Shown here: positions 16,684 to 28,517 of the stretch, piece by piece
How the letters are laid out: the number at the start of each line of letters is the position of its first letter
Position numbering within the stretch: the first letter of the stretch is position 1
DNA from: DATFRY01 sp035489015
Lineage (GTDB): Bacteria; Myxococcota_A; Polyangia; Haliangiales; Haliangiaceae
Direction of reading: 5' to 3'
NCBI GenBank assembly: GCA_035489015.1
Contig: DATHKR010000283.1
Location: forward strand, 1-64,000
Length of the DNA stretch: 64,000 bases
Notes under the pieces: model-generated
What the model saw: only the letters and a program-made list of their open reading frames with translations
Database searches by the model: none
Told to the model about the DNA's origin: nothing
Translations under genes and position numbers: made by a program

Positions 16684-17580
16684 ATGGAGCTGGACCCACA
16701 CCCGCCCGCGCGTCGCCCGGGGCGGCGACCGGCGCGGCGCGGGTCGCACTCCACGCTGCGCGGCTCGGGTCCGGCGCTGCGCGGGACGCGTCCGGCCCTG
16801 CGCGGGTCGCGCCCGGCGCGGCGGCCCCGCCGCCAGCTGTTCGGCTTCGTCCTGGTCCTCGCGTTCCTGCTCGCCGCCGGCGGCGCCGCGCTGTGGCTGA
16901 CCCTGCCGGACGTCGACGGCCTGGCCCGCGCCAACCCGGAGACGACCGCCTTCATCGAGCTGCGCCGCACCAGCGCCCACGCCGAGGGCAGGCCGTTCCA
17001 CCTGCGCTGGCGATGGCGCCGCCTGGACGAGATCTCGCCGTTCCTTCGCCACGCGGTGATCGACTCCGAGGACTCGCGCTTCTGGGAGCACGAGGGGGTG
17101 GACTGGGACGCGGTCAAGCAGGCCGCCGAGAAGAACTGGGAGGACCGCCGGCTCGGGCACGGCGCCAGCACCATCACCCAGCAGGTGGCCAAGAACCTGT
17201 ACCTGTCGCCGTCGCGCAACCCGGTCCGCAAGCTGCGCGAGCTCCTCATCGCCCGCCGGCTCGAGCAGAGCCTGAGCAAGCGCCGCCTGCTGGAGATCTA
17301 TCTCAACATCGCCGAGTGGGGAGACGGTGTGTTCGGCGCCGAGGCCGCCGCCCAGCGCTGGTTCAGCCGCAGCGCGGCGGCGCTCAGCCCGGCCCAGGCC
17401 GCGCGCCTGGCGGTGGCGCTTCCCGGTCCGCGCCGGTTCTCGCCGGCCACCCGCTCCGCCGCGCTCGCCCACAAGGCGGCGCGCCTGGTCCGCGCCATGC
17501 GCGAGGACGGCCTCATCGACGGCCCCGCCCTCGATCGCGCGCTGGTCGAGCTGGCCGCGCCTCGCTCGGCGCGCCGCTGA
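16684..17580 (+). CDS. mtgA: Monofunctional peptidoglycan transglycosylase (GT51)
   Basis: 298 residues. It polymerises lipid II into glycan strands at the inner membrane. An Arg-rich N-terminal cytoplasmic tail (1-50, with repeated R-G-S/T-R/G-P units) is followed by a membrane helix (52-74). The GT51 domain then shows all five motifs: EDSRFWEHEGVDW with catalytic Glu129, GHGASTITQQ, KNLYLS, RKLRELLIARRLEQSLSK, and EIYLNIAEWGDGVFG with Glu204. There is no transpeptidase domain, which distinguishes it from class A PBPs. The Arg-rich tail is longer than usual. A methyltransferase gene follows 89 bases later. Confidence 0.93.
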   Translation: MELDPHPPARRPGRRPARRGSHSTLRGSGPALRGTRPALRGSRPARRPRRQLFGFVLVLAFLLAAGGAALWLTLPDVDGLARANPETTAFIELRRTSAHAEGRPFHLRWRWRRLDEISPFLRHAVIDSEDSRFWEHEGVDWDAVKQAAEKNWEDRRLGHGASTITQQVAKNLYLSPSRNPVRKLRELLIARRLEQSLSKRRLLEIYLNIAEWGDGVFGAEAAAQRWFSRSAAALSPAQAARLAVALPGPRRFSPATRSAALAHKAARLVRAMREDGLIDGPALDRALVELAAPRSARR

Positions 17581-17669
17581 CGCCCGCCGTCGTCGCCGCC
17601 GTCGCCGTTGCCGCGGTCTGCCCCCGCTCCCGCTTGCCGCCGCCCGGCGGCGCCGGAGACAATTCGCCG

Positions 17670-18389
17670 ATGCGGCCGGCCGACGTCGCGGTCGAGGACG
17701 TGCACTGCTGGGTCACCCCGGCCCTGGCCCGCCGACGCCGCGTCCTCGAGGTCGGCTGCGGCGCCGGCGACCTCGCCCGCCAGCTCGGCGCCGACGGCTT
17801 CGAGGTCACCGCCCTCGACGTCGAGCTGGACGAGCCGGCCGAGGCGCCCGGGGTCACCTGGATCGAGGCCGATTTTCTGGCCTACGTCGACGATCCGTTC
17901 GACGCGGTCCTGTTCACCCGCTCGCTCCACCACATCCACGCCCTCGAGCGCGCCATCGACCACGCCGCCCGCCTGCTCCGGCCCGGCGCGCTGCTCCTGG
18001 TCGACGACTTCGACCACGAGGCGCCCGATCTCGAGACCGCGCGCTGGTACTACGAGGCGCTCGAGCTCCTCGCCGCCGCCGGCGTCTACACGCACGACCG
18101 GATCGAGGGCCTGGCCGACCAGAACCCGGTCGACCGCTGGCGCGCCGAGCACAGGCACAAGCCGCCGCTCCACGCCGGCGGCGCGATGATCGGCGCGATC
18201 GCGGATCGCTTCACCCGCGTCTCCACCCGGCGCGGCCCGTACCTGTACCGCTCGATCGCCTCCGGTCTGGAGCCGAGCCAGCGCGGCGCCGCCGTCGCCG
18301 AGCAGGTCTACGGGGCCGAGTCCCGCCGCCTGCAGGCCGGCGCGCTGGTCGCGGTCGGCCTGCGCATCACCGGCGTGGCGCCGCCGTGA
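17670..18389 (+). CDS. SAM-dependent class I methyltransferase
   Basis: This 239-residue Rossmann-fold methyltransferase has motif I VLEVGCGAGDLARQL (about 25-39), an acidic residue after the second strand (ALDVELDE), motif II around AVLFTRSLHHIHALERAI, and motif III LLRPGALLLVDDF. The rest is helical with no recognisable substrate-binding signature, so the methyl acceptor is unknown. Its 3' end overlaps the convergent acetyltransferase gene by 23 bases. Confidence 0.88.
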   Translation: MRPADVAVEDVHCWVTPALARRRRVLEVGCGAGDLARQLGADGFEVTALDVELDEPAEAPGVTWIEADFLAYVDDPFDAVLFTRSLHHIHALERAIDHAARLLRPGALLLVDDFDHEAPDLETARWYYEALELLAAAGVYTHDRIEGLADQNPVDRWRAEHRHKPPLHAGGAMIGAIADRFTRVSTRRGPYLYRSIASGLEPSQRGAAVAEQVYGAESRRLQAGALVAVGLRITGVAPP

Positions 18390-18960
18390 GGGACAGCCCG
18401 CCGCCGCCGCGCGCCTCCCACACCTCCGCGACGCCGCGCACCGGGGCCGGCTCGAGGCCGCCGCCCAGCTGCAGCTCCCAGTAGCCGACGTCGTGCCAGC
18501 CGCCCATCTTCCAGCCGGCCCGGTGGAAGGTGCCGCAGCGGATGAAGCCGGCCCGCGCATGCAGCCGCTCGCTGGCGGTGTGCCCGGCGGTGATGCCGGC
18601 CAGGAGCGTGACGAAGCCCTGCGCGCCGAGGAACGGGATCAACACCCCGTAGAGCGCGGTGCCGAGCCCGCGCGCCCGCCGCTCCTCGTCGATGTAGATC
18701 GACACCTCCGCGGTCCAGCGGTACGCGCCGCGCGCGCGGTGGGCGGAGGCCTTGGCGAAGCCGAGCACGTCCCCGCTCGATCGCGCGACCAGCCACGGAT
18801 GGGTCGACGACGTCTTCTCCCACTCGTCGATCCACTGCTCGAGCGGCTCCGGCGAGGTGGCGAAGTTGGCGGTCCCGGTCTCGCCGGCGCGGTTGACCAG
18901 CGACGTGATCCGCTCCAGATCGCCGGCCCTGGCCAGCTCGATGGTGACGACTTCGTTCAT
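18367..18960 (-). CDS. GNAT family N-acetyltransferase
   Basis: This 197-residue protein resembles the phosphinothricin-type branch of GNAT acetyltransferases. It has an N-terminal acceptor region (about 1-60, with NRAGETGTANF and PWLVARSSGDVLGFA), the beta4 segment VSIYIDEERRARGLGTALY holding the acetyl-CoA pyrophosphate loop RARGLG, and GFIRCGTFHRAGWK near the end. It probably acetylates a small amine such as an amino-acid analogue; the substrate is not resolved. I chose the ATG at 18958-18960 because upstream sequence has no conserved look. Confidence 0.87.
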   Translation of the reverse strand: MNEVVTIELARAGDLERITSLVNRAGETGTANFATSPEPLEQWIDEWEKTSSTHPWLVARSSGDVLGFAKASAHRARGAYRWTAEVSIYIDEERRARGLGTALYGVLIPFLGAQGFVTLLAGITAGHTASERLHARAGFIRCGTFHRAGWKMGGWHDVGYWELQLGGGLEPAPVRGVAEVWEARGGGGLSLTAAPRR

Positions 18961-19142
18961 GGCTCGCTCGACTCCTCTCGTCGGTCGAGACAGGCTAGCC
19001 TGGACGAGTTTTCGCGCCGGTTTCGCGCGCGTTTCTGCTCGCGGCGGCGCGCGCAAGCCAGCGGGAAGAAAGAAGTCAGGTCGACCACGTGCCAGGGCGC
19101 GGGGGCTGTGCGAAAGTCGGCGTCCACCTACCGGAGACCCCC

Positions 19143-19769
19143 ATGCGCATGATCCTCATCGGACCGCCCGGCGCCGGCAAGGGCACCCAGGCCGCCCGTC
19201 TGGTCGAGCGCTACAAGATCCCCCACATCTCGAGCGGCGACATGCTGCGCGCGGCGGTCGCCGACGGCACCCAGCTCGGTCGCACCGCCGACGGCTACAT
19301 GAAGGCCGGCCAGCTGGTCCCCGACGCCGTCGTCATCGGCATGGTCATCGAGCGCATCCGCAAGCCCGACTGCGCGGGTGGCTTCATGCTCGATGGCTTT
19401 CCGCGCACCCGGCCGCAGGCCGAGGCGCTCGATCAGGCGCTGGCCGAGGCCGGCATCGCGCTCGACTCCGTGCTCCTCATCGAGGTGCCGGACGAGCTCA
19501 TCCTCGAGCGCATCACCGGCCGCCGCAACGACCCGCAGACCGGCGCGGTCTACCACCTGAAGTTCAATCCGCCGCCGCCCGACATCGCCGCGCGGGTGGT
19601 CCAGCGCAGCGACGACACCGAGGAGGCGTTCGGCGCGCGGCTGACCAAATATCATTCCGAGACGACCCCGGTCATCCCGTTCTACGAGGGGAAGGGGCTG
19701 CTCCGCCACGTGGACGGCAACGCCCGCCCTGACGAGGTCACCGAGCGCATCCTGCGCGCCCTCGGGTAA
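19143..19769 (+). CDS. adk: Adenylate kinase
   Basis: This 208-residue cytoplasmic enzyme balances ATP, ADP and AMP. It has the P-loop GPPGAGKGT (7-15), the AMP-binding HISSGDMLR and GGFMLDGFPRT, and a LID segment starting ITGRRNDPQTG. The LID carries no zinc-binding Cys tetrad. Two Met codons (19143 and 19149) compete for the start; the first gives the usual MRMILIGPP. It lies 107 bases before leuS on the same strand. Confidence 0.95.
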   Translation: MRMILIGPPGAGKGTQAARLVERYKIPHISSGDMLRAAVADGTQLGRTADGYMKAGQLVPDAVVIGMVIERIRKPDCAGGFMLDGFPRTRPQAEALDQALAEAGIALDSVLLIEVPDELILERITGRRNDPQTGAVYHLKFNPPPPDIAARVVQRSDDTEEAFGARLTKYHSETTPVIPFYEGKGLLRHVDGNARPDEVTERILRALG

Positions 19770-19876
19770 GATCGAGGGTCCGGCCCGCGCTTCATCCCCG
19801 GGCCGGCCGGCCCAGGCCGTCTCTCCGTTCACCCATCCAGCCACCGCGAAGCCGACCGAGTCCGAGGGCAATCCTC

Positions 19877-22438
<2,562 letters not shown>

Positions 22439-22439
22439 C

Positions 22440-22976
22440 ATGAGCAAACCTTCCTCCAATACTCCCTTCGTCCCGGTCCACTGCGCGGTCGTCACGGTGA
22501 CCGACACCCGCACGGAGGAGACCGACACCTCGGGCAAGCTGGTCGTCGAGCTCCTGACCGGCGCGGGCCACCGCGTGGACGAGCGCGAGCTGGTGGTCGA
22601 CGAGAAGCGCGCCATCCAGGACGTGCTCGCTCGCGTGCTGGGCCGGTCGCAGCTCGACATCGTCGTCATGACCGGCGGGACCGGGCTCACCCCGCGCGAC
22701 GTCACGCCCGAGGCGGTCGCCCCGTTCGTGACCAAGCCGATCCCCGGCTTCGGTGAGCTGTTCCGCTGGCTCAGCTACGCCGAGATCGGGACCTCGACCA
22801 TCCAGAGCCGCGCCGAGGCGATGCTGTGCGGGCAGACGCTGGTGTTCCTCCTGCCCGGCTCGCCGGCGGCGGTGCGCACCGCCCTGGAGAAGGTGCTGCT
22901 GCCGCAGCTCGACAGCCGCACCGGCCCGTGCAACTTCGTTCAGCTCCTGCCGCGGATCCGCGGCGAAGCCCCGTAG
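22440..22976 (+). CDS. moaB: Molybdenum cofactor biosynthesis protein MoaB
   Basis: 178 residues. MoaB/MogA-type proteins adenylylate molybdopterin before molybdenum insertion. Signatures visible are VHCAVVTVTDTRTEETDTSG, the conserved IVVMTGGTGLTPRDVTPEAV, and LVFLLPGSPAAVRTALEKVL. Its length and position match the stand-alone MoaB family rather than MoeA. It sits 1 base after leuS, a non-functional but close association; no other Mo-cofactor gene is in the window. Confidence 0.92.
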   Translation: MSKPSSNTPFVPVHCAVVTVTDTRTEETDTSGKLVVELLTGAGHRVDERELVVDEKRAIQDVLARVLGRSQLDIVVMTGGTGLTPRDVTPEAVAPFVTKPIPGFGELFRWLSYAEIGTSTIQSRAEAMLCGQTLVFLLPGSPAAVRTALEKVLLPQLDSRTGPCNFVQLLPRIRGEAP

Positions 22977-23003
22977 GCGGGGTCAGGTCGGGAGGAGGGT
23001 GGC

Positions 23004-23891
23004 ATGCCGGTGGACGGGATCCTGGTGAACGATCGACTGTCGACGGCGCTGGCCGGCCGGCTGGCCCTGCAGATGAGCCTGTCGAGCCTGCCGATGGTCG
23101 AGGAGTGGATGGACGCGCCCCTGACCCGCTGGCTCGACAGCGTGCCGCTGCCGCCGGAGATGCCGGGCGGGTACGGGCCGCCGCTGGTGGTCTCGCTCGG
23201 CGCCGACGCGCTCATGGTCCGCTGGGCGGCGGCCGGTGCCCCGGCCGGCGTGGTGCCCAAGCTGGTCGACTACATGCGCCGGGCCGGCGCGGTGCCAGCC
23301 GACTTCAGCCAGGTCGACGCGATCGGGCAGGGGCTAGAGCCGGCGGTGGTCGGCTCGTGGGTCGAGGCCCGCCCGGGCGCGGTGACGACCGGCTGGTTCG
23401 TCGCCGACCGGATGGATCCCGTCGGCGTCCGCGACCTCCTCGGCGAGGGAGCCTGGCTCGAGCAGCTGGGCGGCGGAATCCTCCGGGTCGGGCGCTCGAT
23501 CGGCCCCGATCCCACCACCGACGTGGTGGTCGAGCTCCCCGGCGAGGAGCGCAACGAGCAGCTGGCCGCGGCCGCGGCGGCCTTCGCCCGCTGCGGACTG
23601 GCCTTCGATCAGGAGGCGGCCGCAAGGCTGGCCGGCATCGAGATCGCCCTCGGAGCGCGAGCGCGAGCCGGCCAGGTCGTATCCGCGCGCCTCATGGTAG
23701 TCCGCCCCGGCCCCACCGCAGCCGGCGAGACCTGCGGAGCCCTCGGCCTCACCCTCGCCCCCGCCGTCCAGATGGTCGAGCGATCCATCGGCGCCAGCGA
23801 GGTGGCAATGATCGAGCTGGAGCGAAGTGAAGACGGCGCCGCGGTAGCGCTCGAGTACGTGGCCGGCTCCGCCCGAACCAACGCCAACTGA
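23004..23891 (+). CDS. Hypothetical protein, 295 residues
   Basis: No family recognised. The protein is soluble, acidic, alpha/beta in appearance and has no signal peptide or membrane helix. It starts MPVDGILVNDRLS after a good ribosome site (GGAGGAGG). It has an Ala-rich central helix (about 185-205) and a beta-like C-terminal half. It lies between moaB (27 bases) and the RF-like gene (22 bases) on the same strand, so it is probably co-transcribed with them, but the context gives no clear functional clue. Confidence 0.7.
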   Translation: MPVDGILVNDRLSTALAGRLALQMSLSSLPMVEEWMDAPLTRWLDSVPLPPEMPGGYGPPLVVSLGADALMVRWAAAGAPAGVVPKLVDYMRRAGAVPADFSQVDAIGQGLEPAVVGSWVEARPGAVTTGWFVADRMDPVGVRDLLGEGAWLEQLGGGILRVGRSIGPDPTTDVVVELPGEERNEQLAAAAAAFARCGLAFDQEAAARLAGIEIALGARARAGQVVSARLMVVRPGPTAAGETCGALGLTLAPAVQMVERSIGASEVAMIELERSEDGAAVALEYVAGSARTNAN

Positions 23892-23913
23892 TCACCGAGC
23901 CAGCCAGGCGAGC

Positions 23914-24435
23914 ATGCGGCGCGACCAGCTCATCGCCCTGGCCGACGCCGCGCTCCTCGCCCAGTGCCAGATCGATCGCCTGCGCGGCCCCGGCCCCGGA
24001 GGCCAGAAGCGAAACAAGACCGAAAGCTCCATCCGCCTCCGCCACACCGCCACCGGTCTGGCCGCGATGGCCGGCGAAAGCCGATCGCAACCGGAGAACA
24101 AGGCAAGAGCCCTGCGCCGCCTGCGAGAGAAGTTCGCCTTCGACCTGCGAGAAGAGGTCGAGCTCGACGACTACCAGCCACCCGCCACCCTGACCGCCGT
24201 CCTCGAGCAAGACCCGGTCCGCAAGAGCGACAGGTGGCTGCGAAGCCCCGACTACCTGCAAGCCATCGGCAACCTCATCGACCTCTACCAGGCCCTGGGC
24301 TGCTCCCTCCCCGAAGCCAGCCGCCGCCTCCAGGTCGGCCAGGGCCGCCTCGATCGCCTGGCCCGGGTGGATCCGCGCCTGGCCCGCAAGCTGGGCGAGC
24401 TCAAGACCGCCCACCGAGGCCGCCCGGTCGTCTGA
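23914..24435 (+). CDS. Peptide chain release factor-like (RF-1 domain) protein
   Basis: A 173-residue protein carrying the class I release-factor hydrolysis motif GPGPGGQ (about 26-32) in RLRGPGPGGQKRNKTESSIR. The rest of an RF-1 domain and a basic helical tail follow. There is no tRNA-mimicking codon-recognition domain, so it is not RF1 or RF2. Such proteins hydrolyse peptidyl-tRNA on stalled ribosomes (ArfB-like) or act on damaged ones. The usual HVNKT after GGQ is here KRNKT. It closes the leuS run and is convergent with the VOC lipoprotein. Confidence 0.85.
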   Translation: MRRDQLIALADAALLAQCQIDRLRGPGPGGQKRNKTESSIRLRHTATGLAAMAGESRSQPENKARALRRLREKFAFDLREEVELDDYQPPATLTAVLEQDPVRKSDRWLRSPDYLQAIGNLIDLYQALGCSLPEASRRLQVGQGRLDRLARVDPRLARKLGELKTAHRGRPVV

Positions 24436-24462
24436 CCGTTCCCGGATCCGCGCCGCACCCGG

Positions 24463-24993
24463 TCAGGTCGCCCCGCGGGGCGCCTCGTGCAGCTCGACCA
24501 GGTTGCCGTCGGGGTCCTCGATCTGGATCTGGCGGCCGCCCGGGCCGACCTCGATCTTGCCCCGGACGCGAACGCCGGCTTCGGTCATGGTCTTGATGCT
24601 GGCGTCGAGGTCGTGGATGTAGAGGACGATGCGATTCCAGCCGCCCGGCTCCTGCCGCTGGCCGTCGAGCGGGCGCGAGCCGGAGCTGCCCGGGCCGCTC
24701 AGCAGCAGGCGGAGCTCGCCGCGGAGGACCGAGGCGAACGCGGAGCCGGCCCGATGCTCGAGCTGGAAGCCGAGGCGGCGGGTGTAGAAGTCGAGCGACC
24801 GCTCGACGTCGGTCACCTGATAGCGGACCACGGCCGCCGATTCGCCGGTCCGCGGCCGCGACTCGCTCGGCCTGGCGTCGGGCTGCTCGTGCAGGCCAGA
24901 TGCGTTTCCTTCGTGGTTCATGCAACCTCCGATCACCAGCGCGACGAAGAGCGCCGGCGCGAATCGACTCCACTCCTGTCGGGAACCGCCCAT
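24463..24993 (-). CDS. Lipoprotein with VOC (glyoxalase/bleomycin-resistance) domain
   Basis: A 176-residue protein with a lipoprotein signal peptide (IGGC lipobox, Cys24), a short linker and one VOC domain (about 55-176). The domain has VRYQVTDVERSLDFYTRRLG, IVLYIHDLDASIKTM and an IEDPDGNLVELHE ending. VOC proteins are metal-dependent dioxygenases, isomerases or resistance proteins and are almost always cytoplasmic, so an envelope-anchored copy is unusual. ATG at 24991-24993 follows an AGGAGG ribosome site. It lies 55 bases downstream of an AraC-type regulator gene on the same strand, so co-transcription is likely. Confidence 0.82.
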   Translation of the reverse strand: MGGSRQEWSRFAPALFVALVIGGCMNHEGNASGLHEQPDARPSESRPRTGESAAVVRYQVTDVERSLDFYTRRLGFQLEHRAGSAFASVLRGELRLLLSGPGSSGSRPLDGQRQEPGGWNRIVLYIHDLDASIKTMTEAGVRVRGKIEVGPGGRQIQIEDPDGNLVELHEAPRGAT

Positions 24994-25048
24994 CGCGACC
25001 TCCTGGGCGAACTCTAGGCTGCGAGGCGGTCGGGGTATTGGATGATTT

Positions 25049-25897
25049 TTACCCCCGGCGGGCCACGGCGGCCTCCGGGGCGGGGCCAAGCACGACGTGG
25101 TTCTCCTTGACCCGATCGCCGCGGTGACGGTGGAGGTCGGCCGGCGAGGAGCCGGAGAACTCGACGAAGTCGCGGATCATGTGGGACTGGTCGCAGTAGC
25201 CGGCGGCGACCGCCAGTCCTGCCCAGTCGGCCGAGGTGGCGCGGCGGGCCAGGGCCAGCGCGCGCTGGAAGCGCCGGACCCGCGCGAACCGCTTCGGCGT
25301 CATCCCGATCTCGGCGCCGAAGATCTCGATGAAGCGGCGGTGACTCAGGTCGGCCCGCGCCGCCAGGTCGCCGACGCCGACCGCGGTCCGCTCCAGCTGA
25401 TCGAGCGCGCCTCGCACCGCGCCGTGACGCCGGGGCGGCCGGTCCAGCCGCGCGACCAGCGCCTCCTCGAGCACCGCGAACCGCCGCTCCGAGGTCGGCG
25501 CCGCGCACAACCGCTCGCGTAGCTCGGCCGCTCGCCGCCCCCACAGCGCGTCCAGGTCGACGTGAGCGTCGGCCAGCGCGCCGGCCGGGACGCCGAGGAA
25601 CGGGGAGGCGCCCCCCGGCCGGAAGTGCACGCCGATCACCGACGCATGCTCGAGCGTGTCGACGACGAAGAAGCCGCGATACGCGCCGGACACGATCGCC
25701 CCCGAGAGCCGACGGCACCGGTCGCCGTGCACCGGGTCGTAGATGCGGATCTCGTCCTCGACCAGGTTGACGACCAGCTCGATCGTACCGCTCGGCAGGA
25801 TGCGCTCCCTCGTGTGATGAGGGGCGTCGTTGAGGCACCAGAGGTTCTCGACGAAGCCGGCCAGCGGAGGCGCCGGGATATGGGACCGGTACAGCAT
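25049..25897 (-). CDS. AraC-family transcriptional regulator
   Basis: 282 residues. The N-terminal part (about 1-150) is a sensor domain of the DUF6597/cupin-like kind, with PAPPLAGFVENLWC, ILPSGTIELVVNL and GVHFRPGGASPFLG. The C-terminal AraC-type DNA-binding domain (about 165-265) has two helix-turn-helix units, LSHRRFIEIFGAEIGMTPKR and AVAAGYCDQSHMIRDFVEFS. It probably responds to a small effector. The downstream VOC lipoprotein gene is its likely target by position. Confidence 0.9.
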   Translation of the reverse strand: MLYRSHIPAPPLAGFVENLWCLNDAPHHTRERILPSGTIELVVNLVEDEIRIYDPVHGDRCRRLSGAIVSGAYRGFFVVDTLEHASVIGVHFRPGGASPFLGVPAGALADAHVDLDALWGRRAAELRERLCAAPTSERRFAVLEEALVARLDRPPRRHGAVRGALDQLERTAVGVGDLAARADLSHRRFIEIFGAEIGMTPKRFARVRRFQRALALARRATSADWAGLAVAAGYCDQSHMIRDFVEFSGSSPADLHRHRGDRVKENHVVLGPAPEAAVARRG

Positions 25898-26102
25898 CGC
25901 GACGGGAGGTCAGCCGGCAGCTCGACCGGCACCCACTTCATGTTGCCCCGGAAACGCGCGCCCCGCCGCCCTTTCCGGTCACCGGAATGCCGAGGTCCTC
26001 CGAGTCGATGCCGCGGGCGATGATCCGGCGGTGCGCGACGTCCGAGGCGGGCGGCGCGGCCTGCCTGACCCGCAGAATGATCGGCCTCGAGGTTCGCCTG
26101 GC

Positions 26103-27494
<1,392 letters not shown>

Positions 27495-27497
27495 GGT

Positions 27498-27818
27498 CTA
27501 GTGACCTCCCCGGGCGGTGCCCTCGTCCTTGCGCTTGAACATGCGCAGGATGCGCTCGGTGATCATGAATCCGCCGATCGCGTTGATGGACGAGCAGGTG
27601 ATGGCGAGCGCGCCCAGGAGCGTCGTCGTGTGACTCATGCCGCGCCCGGTGATGAGCAGCGATCCGACGATGGCGATGGACGAGATCGCGTTGGTCAGCG
27701 ACATCAGGGGCGTGTGCAGGAGCCGCGACACGCCGCGGATGAGCTCGAGGCCGAGGAAGCTGGCCAGCACGAAGACGAAGAGGTTCTCGACGATGTCTGA
27801 CTGAGACAGTTCATGCAT
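27498..27818 (-). CDS. pntAB: NAD(P) transhydrogenase subunit alpha 2 (membrane part)
   Basis: A 106-residue protein with three membrane helices, matching the C-terminal membrane portion of the alpha subunit when alpha is split. Motifs include LELIRGVSRLLHTPLMSLTN and GALAITCSSINAIGGFMITERIL. It precedes pntB by 3 bases. The NAD(H)-binding part (PntAA) normally lies directly upstream but is absent here: the next gene upstream is a DUF5655-like gene in the opposite orientation. Confidence 0.93.
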   Translation of the reverse strand: MHELSQSDIVENLFVFVLASFLGLELIRGVSRLLHTPLMSLTNAISSIAIVGSLLITGRGMSHTTTLLGALAITCSSINAIGGFMITERILRMFKRKDEGTARGGH

Positions 27819-28012
27819 TTGGGGAATCTCTCCGGGATCCGGGGATCGGTGGTAACACGCCAGGCTGCGCGAGCGGACCAGGGGGGCGCGCGGAAAACGA
27901 TGGGGACATGTGGGGATGGCGGCCTCGTCCCGCGCCCGGGACGGGTCCGAATAATACTCAAGGAACGCTCCCGCGCGCTGGCCCGGGCACCACTCCTCGC
28001 GTGTCATCCTGG

Positions 28013-28420
28013 ATGGGCGTGGCGCGCGCCAGCAAGGTACGGAGCTGTCCTCCCGAGGCCATCCTGGATGGCTGCGATCGGAAGGTCGTCGCGCTGGTCA
28101 ACCGGATCCGCGCCCTCATCCAGGACATGATCGACGGCGTCAGCGAGGTGGGTGATCCCGCCGGCCGGCGGATCCGATTTCGCCGCCGCGGCGACTTCGC
28201 GTTCGTTCAGCCGATGGAGGACCACGTGCGGCTCGGGTTCGAGTACGGCGCCGCGCTGCCCAACTTCGGCGGCGTTCTCGAGGGCGACGGAAAGCGAGTC
28301 CGTCACCTGACGATCCGCTCGAGCCGCGCGGTCACCTCGATGGGGGTGAAGACGCTCTTGTCGGCGGCGCTGTTCGACGACGACACCCACGGCTTCCGCC
28401 GGCGCGCGGCGAAGCGCTGA
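28013..28420 (+). CDS. DUF5655-like small protein
   Basis: A 135-residue basic protein. The segment DFAFVQPMEDHVRLGFEYGA, then ALPNFGGVL and GKRVRHLTIRS, resembles the DUF5655 / YdhG-like fold found in many bacteria, with no known enzymatic role. The start is uncertain; ATG at 28013 is the first in a good position and no strong ribosome site is visible. It is divergent from pntAB and convergent with the DUF6600 gene. Confidence 0.65.
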   Translation: MGVARASKVRSCPPEAILDGCDRKVVALVNRIRALIQDMIDGVSEVGDPAGRRIRFRRRGDFAFVQPMEDHVRLGFEYGAALPNFGGVLEGDGKRVRHLTIRSSRAVTSMGVKTLLSAALFDDDTHGFRRRAAKR

Positions 28421-28457
28421 CCCCGCGATCGCGCCGCCCGCGGAGCCGAAAATGCGA

Positions 28458-28488
28458 CCGCGTCCGCTCCAGTGACGGAGGGACGCGG
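28458..28488. terminator. Hairpin between convergent genes
   Basis: CCGCGTCC at 28458-28465 pairs with GGACGCGG at 28481-28488, and an inner CTCC/GGAG extends the stem beyond a single bulge. It lies between the convergent DUF5655-like and DUF6600 genes and could serve both as a factor-dependent stop. There is no T-run, so confidence is limited. Confidence 0.4.
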
Positions 28489-28517
28489 CCTGTAGCTACC
28501 GGCTCAGGGTTGGCCGG

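Noticed and set aside
19770..19876. Possible T-box or leader peptide before leuS
   Set aside because: The 107-base gap holds no specifier stem, T-box sequence or Leu-rich leader frame.
25898..26102. Possible extra small gene between the AraC regulator and pntB
   Set aside because: Frames have no ribosome site, and their translations do not resemble a family.
28005..28072. Direct repeat of CATCCTGGATGG at two places, possible attachment site
   Set aside because: Only 12 bases, no integrase or mobile gene nearby, and the second copy lies inside the DUF5655-like gene.
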